Positions 6,344-10,249 of a stretch of DNA of 10,249 nucleotides are shown here, in pieces. The translations under genes and the position numbers were made by a program. Every line of letters starts with the position of its first letter. Within the stretch, counting starts at the first letter, position 1. Origin of the DNA: an uncultured Muribaculaceae bacterium (lineage in GTDB: Bacteria > Bacteroidota > Bacteroidia > Bacteroidales > Muribaculaceae); the NCBI GenBank assembly GCA_905209725.1, contig CAJLTZ010000084.1:1-10249 (forward strand), read 5' to 3'. The notes below the pieces were generated by a model that saw nothing but the letters and a program-made list of their open reading frames with translations, did not search any database and had not been told where the DNA came from.

Positions 6344-9300
6344 ATGACACTGAAGGAGGCGGAATCATTATTTCTCACGCAGGCACGGCGCGATGCCGTG
6401 GAGTCGCTCTTGAGCGACCGGAGCGGGGCTAAGGCTTCGCTGCGGGGTCTTCCGGGAAGTGCCTTTGCAATGCTGCTCGCAGGCCTGAAAAAGCGCCGCA
6501 AGCCATTGCTGATAGTGGCGCGCGATGCCTCGGAGGCCGGATATATCTACAACGACCTCTGCCAGATTGCCGGCGACCGCGACACGTCGATATTTCCATC
6601 GGGCTATAAGCGCGACATCAAATATGGCCAGCCCGACCCGCCGGCGCGCATCCTGCGCACCGAGGTGATTGACCGCCTCCACGGCTCCGACTTCCCCCAG
6701 CGCATCGTGACCTATCCCGAGGCATTGGCAGAGATGGTGGCCGACAAGGAATCCCTCTCCGCCAGCCGCATCGAATTGCGCACGGGCCAGACAGTGAAGA
6801 TTGCCGACCTGATAAAGCAACTTTTTGAACTCGGTTTCCATCAGACTGATTATGTGTATGAACCGGGACAGTATGCGCGGCGCGGTTCGATTGTGGATGT
6901 GTTCAGTTTCAGCAATGAGCTGCCATTCCGTATAGACTTCTTCGACGACGAGATAGACTCCATCCGCACCTTCGACATAGAGACACAGCTCAGTGCCGAG
7001 AAGCGGAAGGAGGCCAGCATTGTGGCACCTGCCGCCGCCGACACTTCCGGGGGCGTGAGCCTGCTGCATCTGCTCGGCGACCGCAACATCCTCCTCACCC
7101 AAGACCCGGAATATGTGCTCTCGCGCGTGGAGGCGATCTGTGCCGAGACAATGTCGGACGCGGCGCTTCTCGCCGGGGAAAGCGATGAGAAGGCCCTGGA
7201 GAAGACGGTTGACGCCGATGATTTCCGTGCCGATTTCAAGCGGATGCGCCTGATCACCTGGAGCGCCCAGTCCCCCTCCGAAAAGGAGAGCGAGCAAGCA
7301 GGCCTCACCATCGACTTCCACTGCACGCTCCAGACTCTATACCACAAGAACTTCGACCTCATCACGGAGAATTTCAGCCGTTTCGAGAGCGACGGCTACC
7401 GCATCCTGATGCTGAGCGACTCGGCGCATCAGGCCGACCGACTGCGGGCCATCTTCGCCGACCGTGGCGACAAGATTACCTTCACGGCCGTGGACCGCAC
7501 AATCCACGAGGGATTTGTGGATCACGACGCGAAAATCTGCTATTTCACCGACCATCAGATATTCGACCGCTTCCATAATTACAGCCTGCGCAGCGACAAG
7601 GCCCGCAGCGGCAAACTCGCCCTCTCGCTCAAGGAACTAAACCAGATAGAGATAGGCGACTACATCGTGCATATCGACCACGGCATCGGTCGGTTTGGCG
7701 GACTGGTGAAGACCTCCGTCAACGGCACGCCGCAAGAGATGATAAAGCTCTTCTATCAGAACAACGACCTTGTGCTTGTGAGCATCCACGCCCTTCACAA
7801 GTTGTCGAAATATCGCGGTAAGGATGGCGTGGAGCCCAAGATAAGCAAACTGGGAGGCGGGGCCTGGAACCGACTCAAGGAGCGCGCCAAGACCAAACTC
7901 AAGGAGATAGGGCGCGACCTTATCAATCTCTATGCGGCCCGCAGCCGCGAGCAGGGCTTCGCCTTCTCACCCGACTCATATCTGCAGCAGGAACTGGAGG
8001 CCAGCTTCATCTATGAGGACACCCCCGACCAGCTGAAGGCCACTCAGGCCGTGAAGCACGATATGGAATCCTCGCGACCGATGGACCGTCTCGTATGCGG
8101 CGACGTAGGTTTCGGCAAGACAGAGATAGCGATCCGCGCCGCCTTCAAGGCCGCCACCGACGGCAAGCAGACCGCAGTGCTCGTGCCCACCACGGTGCTT
8201 GCGATGCAGCATTACCACACATTCGCCGAACGACTCCGCGACCTCCCCGTGCGCGTTGAGTTTATCTCCCGCGCCAAGAAACCCAAGGAGGTGCGCCAGA
8301 TTCTCGCAGACCTTGCCGAGGGTAAGATCGACATCCTTATCGGCACACATAAACTCATCGGGAAGAGCGTAAAATTCAAGGATCTCGGACTGCTGATTGT
8401 CGACGAGGAGCAGAAATTCGGCGTCACCGTGAAAGAGAAACTCAAGCAGATGAAGGTGAATGTGGACACACTCACGATGAGCGCCACGCCGATTCCGCGC
8501 ACGCTGCAGTTCTCCCTGATGGGGGCGCGCGACCTCAGCACGCTCAACACGCCGCCGGCCAACCGCCAGCCCGTGGAGACGTGCGTGGGGACGCTTTGCG
8601 ACGAGACCATCCGCGAGGCCGTAAGTTTCGAGCTTAGCCGCAACGGCCAGGTGTTCTTCATCTCCAACCGCATCGAGAACCTCCACGACATGGAGGCCAA
8701 GGTGCGCCGCCTCGTGCCCGACGCGAAGGTGGTGATAGCCCACGGGCAGATGCCACCCGAACAACTCGAGAAGGCCATCATCGACTTCTCCAACCACGAC
8801 TATGATGTGCTTCTTGCCACCACCATCGTGGAGAACGGCATCGACATGCCCAATGTGAACACCATCATCGTAAACAACGCGCATAATTTCGGATTGAGCG
8901 AACTGCACCAGTTGCGCGGGCGCGTAGGGCGCAGCAACCGGAAAGCCTTTTGCTATCTGCTGGTGCCCCCGGGAGCGCAGCTCACGCCTGTGGCCCGCCG
9001 GCGTCTGCACGCCATCGAGAGTTTCAGTGGACTCGGCAGCGGCATACAGATAGCGATGCAGGATCTCGACATCCGCGGCGCCGGAAATCTTCTCGGCGCC
9101 GAGCAGAGCGGTTTCATCTCCGACCTCGGCTATGAGGCCTACCAGCAGATTCTGCGCGAGACCCTCGTGGAGCTGAAAACTGAGGAATTCGGTTCGGCCG
9201 TGGAATCCACCTCCACCCCCGGCGCCGAGGAATTCACCTCCGATGTCACCATCGAGAGCGACCTCGAGTTGCGCCTTCCGCAGGAGTATGTGCCTCAGGA

Positions 9301-9718
9301 CAATGAGCGAATCACCCTCTACCGTGAACTCGACAAGATGGAGCGTGAGGAGGAGACGGAGACCTTCCGCGCCCACCTGCGCGACAGATTCGGCCCGATT
9401 CCCCAAGTCACTGAAGAACTCATCCTCGTGCCGATAGTAAGAATGCTCGGAAAGCGTCTCGGCATGGAGCGGATTGTGCTCAAGGGGGGAGTGATGCGTA
9501 TTTTCTTCACCGACAATTCCAATCAGGCCTATTACAACTCACACGCTTTCAGCCGTGTGCTCTCATATGTGCAGAGCCATGTGAGCACCTGCCATTTCAA
9601 GGATGCCGGCGGGAAGAACCTGATAATTATCGACAATATAAAAAGCGTGAGCGCCGCTCTCGCGACGCTCAGGGAAATCATTGCAAGTCCGGTGATTCCG
9701 ACTCCTGCAGCAGGATAA
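6344..9718 (+). CDS. mfd: Transcription-repair coupling factor Mfd
   Basis: This is an ATP-dependent translocase of 1124 residues, close to the 1148 of Escherichia coli Mfd. It removes RNA polymerase stalled at DNA lesions and recruits UvrA for nucleotide excision repair. Residues 1 to about 300 are the UvrB-like region (YEPGQYARRGSIVDVF, 172-187, is the matching segment). The RNA polymerase-interacting CarD-like domain is at about 434-500 (IGDYIVHIDHGIGRFGG, 437-453). The RecG-type motor follows: Walker A GDVGFGKT (586-593), VPTT (614-617), GTHKLIGK (667-674), DEEQ (687-690), SATPIPRT (713-720), TTIVENGIDMPN (826-837), and QLRGRVGRS (856-864). The C-terminal TRCF autoinhibitory domain spans about 970-1075 (YVPQDNERITLYREL). 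The ATG at 6344 follows a purine-rich AAGAAGAG leader, 42 nt after the S41 stop. All key motifs appear intact. Confidence 0.97.
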   Translation: MTLKEAESLFLTQARRDAVESLLSDRSGAKASLRGLPGSAFAMLLAGLKKRRKPLLIVARDASEAGYIYNDLCQIAGDRDTSIFPSGYKRDIKYGQPDPPARILRTEVIDRLHGSDFPQRIVTYPEALAEMVADKESLSASRIELRTGQTVKIADLIKQLFELGFHQTDYVYEPGQYARRGSIVDVFSFSNELPFRIDFFDDEIDSIRTFDIETQLSAEKRKEASIVAPAAADTSGGVSLLHLLGDRNILLTQDPEYVLSRVEAICAETMSDAALLAGESDEKALEKTVDADDFRADFKRMRLITWSAQSPSEKESEQAGLTIDFHCTLQTLYHKNFDLITENFSRFESDGYRILMLSDSAHQADRLRAIFADRGDKITFTAVDRTIHEGFVDHDAKICYFTDHQIFDRFHNYSLRSDKARSGKLALSLKELNQIEIGDYIVHIDHGIGRFGGLVKTSVNGTPQEMIKLFYQNNDLVLVSIHALHKLSKYRGKDGVEPKISKLGGGAWNRLKERAKTKLKEIGRDLINLYAARSREQGFAFSPDSYLQQELEASFIYEDTPDQLKATQAVKHDMESSRPMDRLVCGDVGFGKTEIAIRAAFKAATDGKQTAVLVPTTVLAMQHYHTFAERLRDLPVRVEFISRAKKPKEVRQILADLAEGKIDILIGTHKLIGKSVKFKDLGLLIVDEEQKFGVTVKEKLKQMKVNVDTLTMSATPIPRTLQFSLMGARDLSTLNTPPANRQPVETCVGTLCDETIREAVSFELSRNGQVFFISNRIENLHDMEAKVRRLVPDAKVVIAHGQMPPEQLEKAIIDFSNHDYDVLLATTIVENGIDMPNVNTIIVNNAHNFGLSELHQLRGRVGRSNRKAFCYLLVPPGAQLTPVARRRLHAIESFSGLGSGIQIAMQDLDIRGAGNLLGAEQSGFISDLGYEAYQQILRETLVELKTEEFGSAVESTSTPGAEEFTSDVTIESDLELRLPQEYVPQDNERITLYRELDKMEREEETETFRAHLRDRFGPIPQVTEELILVPIVRMLGKRLGMERIVLKGGVMRIFFTDNSNQAYYNSHAFSRVLSYVQSHVSTCHFKDAGGKNLIIIDNIKSVSAALATLREIIASPVIPTPAAG

Positions 9719-9754
9719 GAAATTATATCTTAACCTCCGGGAAGATTATTTCTT
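9717..9754. terminator. AT-rich hairpin between convergent mfd and mscL
   Basis: AAGAAAT (9717-9723) pairs with ATTTCTT (9748-9754), and ATCTT (9727-9731) pairs with AAGAT (9742-9746), leaving a small internal asymmetry and a 10-nt loop. It straddles the 27-nt gap between two genes that meet tail to tail and could act in both directions. The stem is AT-rich and lacks a long T-tract, so it would be weak. The pairing is seen; the function is inferred. Confidence 0.35.
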
Positions 9755-10180
9755 TTCCTCCTTGAGGATGTCGCGGATCTCGGTGAGGAGTTTCTCCTCA
9801 GCCGAGGGTTCGGGAGCGGGCGCCGCAGCCTCCTCCTCGCGCTCCTTATGCATGAACTTCATCGTGTAGCGCAGGGCGATGAAAATACAGAGGGCGATGA
9901 TGAAGAAGTCTACGATATTCTGGATGAAGAGGCCATAATTCACGGCCACCTCCTCAGCGGCGGCCTGATATTCCGTGGCCTCGCGCGCCGGCGTGATTAT
10001 CCACTTGAGATTCTTATAGCCGTCGCCGCCGGTGATCACCGACATCAGAGGCATGATTATATCATTCACCAGAGAGGTGACAATCTTGCCGAACGCGCCA
10101 CCGACGATAACGCCGACAGCCATATCCACTACATTGCCCTTGAGGGCAAATGCCTTAAAATCTTGTATAAACTTTCCCAT
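9746..10180 (-). CDS. mscL: Large-conductance mechanosensitive channel MscL
   Basis: This 144-residue inner-membrane protein forms the pentameric channel that opens under high membrane tension to release solutes during hypo-osmotic shock. The N-terminal amphipathic helix (FIQDFKAFALKGN, residues 4-16) leads into TM1 (about 17-45, VVDMAVGVIVGGAFGKIV). A periplasmic loop follows (about 46-82), then TM2 (about 83-108, ending before KFMHKE). An acidic, alanine- and proline-rich linker (EEEAAAPAPEPS, 115-126) connects to the C-terminal bundle helix (EEKLLTEIRDILK). Met20 occupies the place of the E. coli gate residue Leu19, and Val24 that of Val23. The length is close to the family's usual 130-150 residues. 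The gene is transcribed toward mfd. No clear TAnnTTTG promoter is visible in the 69 nt upstream that remain in the window, so the promoter may be poor or lie farther right. Confidence 0.96.
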   Translation of the reverse strand: MGKFIQDFKAFALKGNVVDMAVGVIVGGAFGKIVTSLVNDIIMPLMSVITGGDGYKNLKWIITPAREATEYQAAAEEVAVNYGLFIQNIVDFFIIALCIFIALRYTMKFMHKEREEEAAAPAPEPSAEEKLLTEIRDILKEEKK

Positions 10181-10223
10181 AGATAACTTATTTTAATCTA
10201 TCCTGAATAATTCATAGACCCAC

Positions 10224-10249
10224 AAAAAAGAACGCCCCTCTTGCATATG
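10224..10249 (-). terminator. Probable 3' half of an intrinsic terminator cut by the window edge
   Basis: Read on the minus strand, the window begins with CATATGCAAGAGGGGCGTTC followed by TTTTTTG. A GC-rich arm directly followed by a run of T is the right half of a typical rho-independent terminator, and the edge bases CATATG would form the loop. The matching arm would be outside the window. This suggests a minus-strand gene ending just right of the window, upstream of mscL. Confidence 0.35.

Noticed and set aside
6368..7321. A 317-codon minus-strand frame opposite the mfd 5' part
   Set aside because: It overlaps the UvrB-like region of a clear Mfd and has no domain signature, so it is treated as a shadow.
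7976..9406. A 476-codon open frame on the minus strand opposite mfd
   Set aside because: It is entirely antisense to the conserved Mfd motor domains, is rich in His, Leu, Ala and Gly, and shows no recognisable domain. Strong GC bias at third positions of the plus-strand gene commonly leaves such long antisense frames open.
10118..10123. Methionine instead of leucine at the MscL gate position as a functional oddity
   Set aside because: As far as I recall, methionine at this site (VDMAVGV or IDMAVGV) is common in MscL of Bacteroidota, so it is not a notable deviation.
10193..10226. Possible mscL promoter (TTTG and TAGATTAA read on the minus strand)
   Set aside because: The -7 match to TAnnTTTG is poor, the 22-nt spacing is long, and the resulting leader would be only a few bases.

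Overview
The window looks like chromosomal DNA from a member of the Bacteroidales (Bacteroidota). Three things point there: a TAnnTTTG-type -7 promoter element, mostly AT-rich leaders without Shine-Dalgarno sequences, and tandem DUF1573 lipoprotein/secreted-type genes next to a MeaB GTPase. The coding DNA is GC-rich, with strong G/C preference at third positions. A Muribaculaceae-like or similar GC-rich gut Bacteroidales is possible, but I cannot fix the family from this sequence alone.

Layout. Bases 1-330 are non-coding as far as I can tell. They hold a hairpin that may terminate an upstream gene, a 16-bp imperfect direct repeat containing TATATAATG, a good Bacteroidota -7 element at 175-182, and a leader of about 140 nt. 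Six plus-strand genes follow with short gaps or overlaps (-4, 11, 59, 4 and 42 nt): a small secreted DUF1573 protein, a larger three-repeat DUF1573 protein, the MeaB-type GTPase, L-aspartate oxidase (nadB), a periplasmic S41 carboxy-terminal processing protease, and the transcription-repair coupling factor mfd. They could be one transcript of about 9.5 kb. A convergent mscL gene on the minus strand closes the window, meeting mfd tail to tail across 27 nt. The last bases look like one arm of a terminator for a minus-strand gene beyond the right edge.

How the genes fit together. The two DUF1573 genes overlap as ATGA and share a CGCT-containing domain, so they probably act together outside the cytoplasm; their function is unknown. 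MeaB is a chaperone GTPase for B12-dependent methylmalonyl-CoA mutase, NadB starts NAD synthesis, the S41 protease acts in the periplasm, Mfd clears stalled RNA polymerase, and MscL relieves osmotic shock. These are mainly housekeeping genes with no obvious shared pathway. I see no CRISPR array, insertion sequence, tRNA or rRNA, and no convincing new multi-gene system.

The most unusual features are not protein families. They are two purine-rich tracts made of 7-nt repeats, at the meaB-nadB and S41-mfd junctions. The second lies inside the last S41 codons, where loss of a single 7-nt unit would give a lysine-rich tail ending exactly at an ATGA overlap with mfd.
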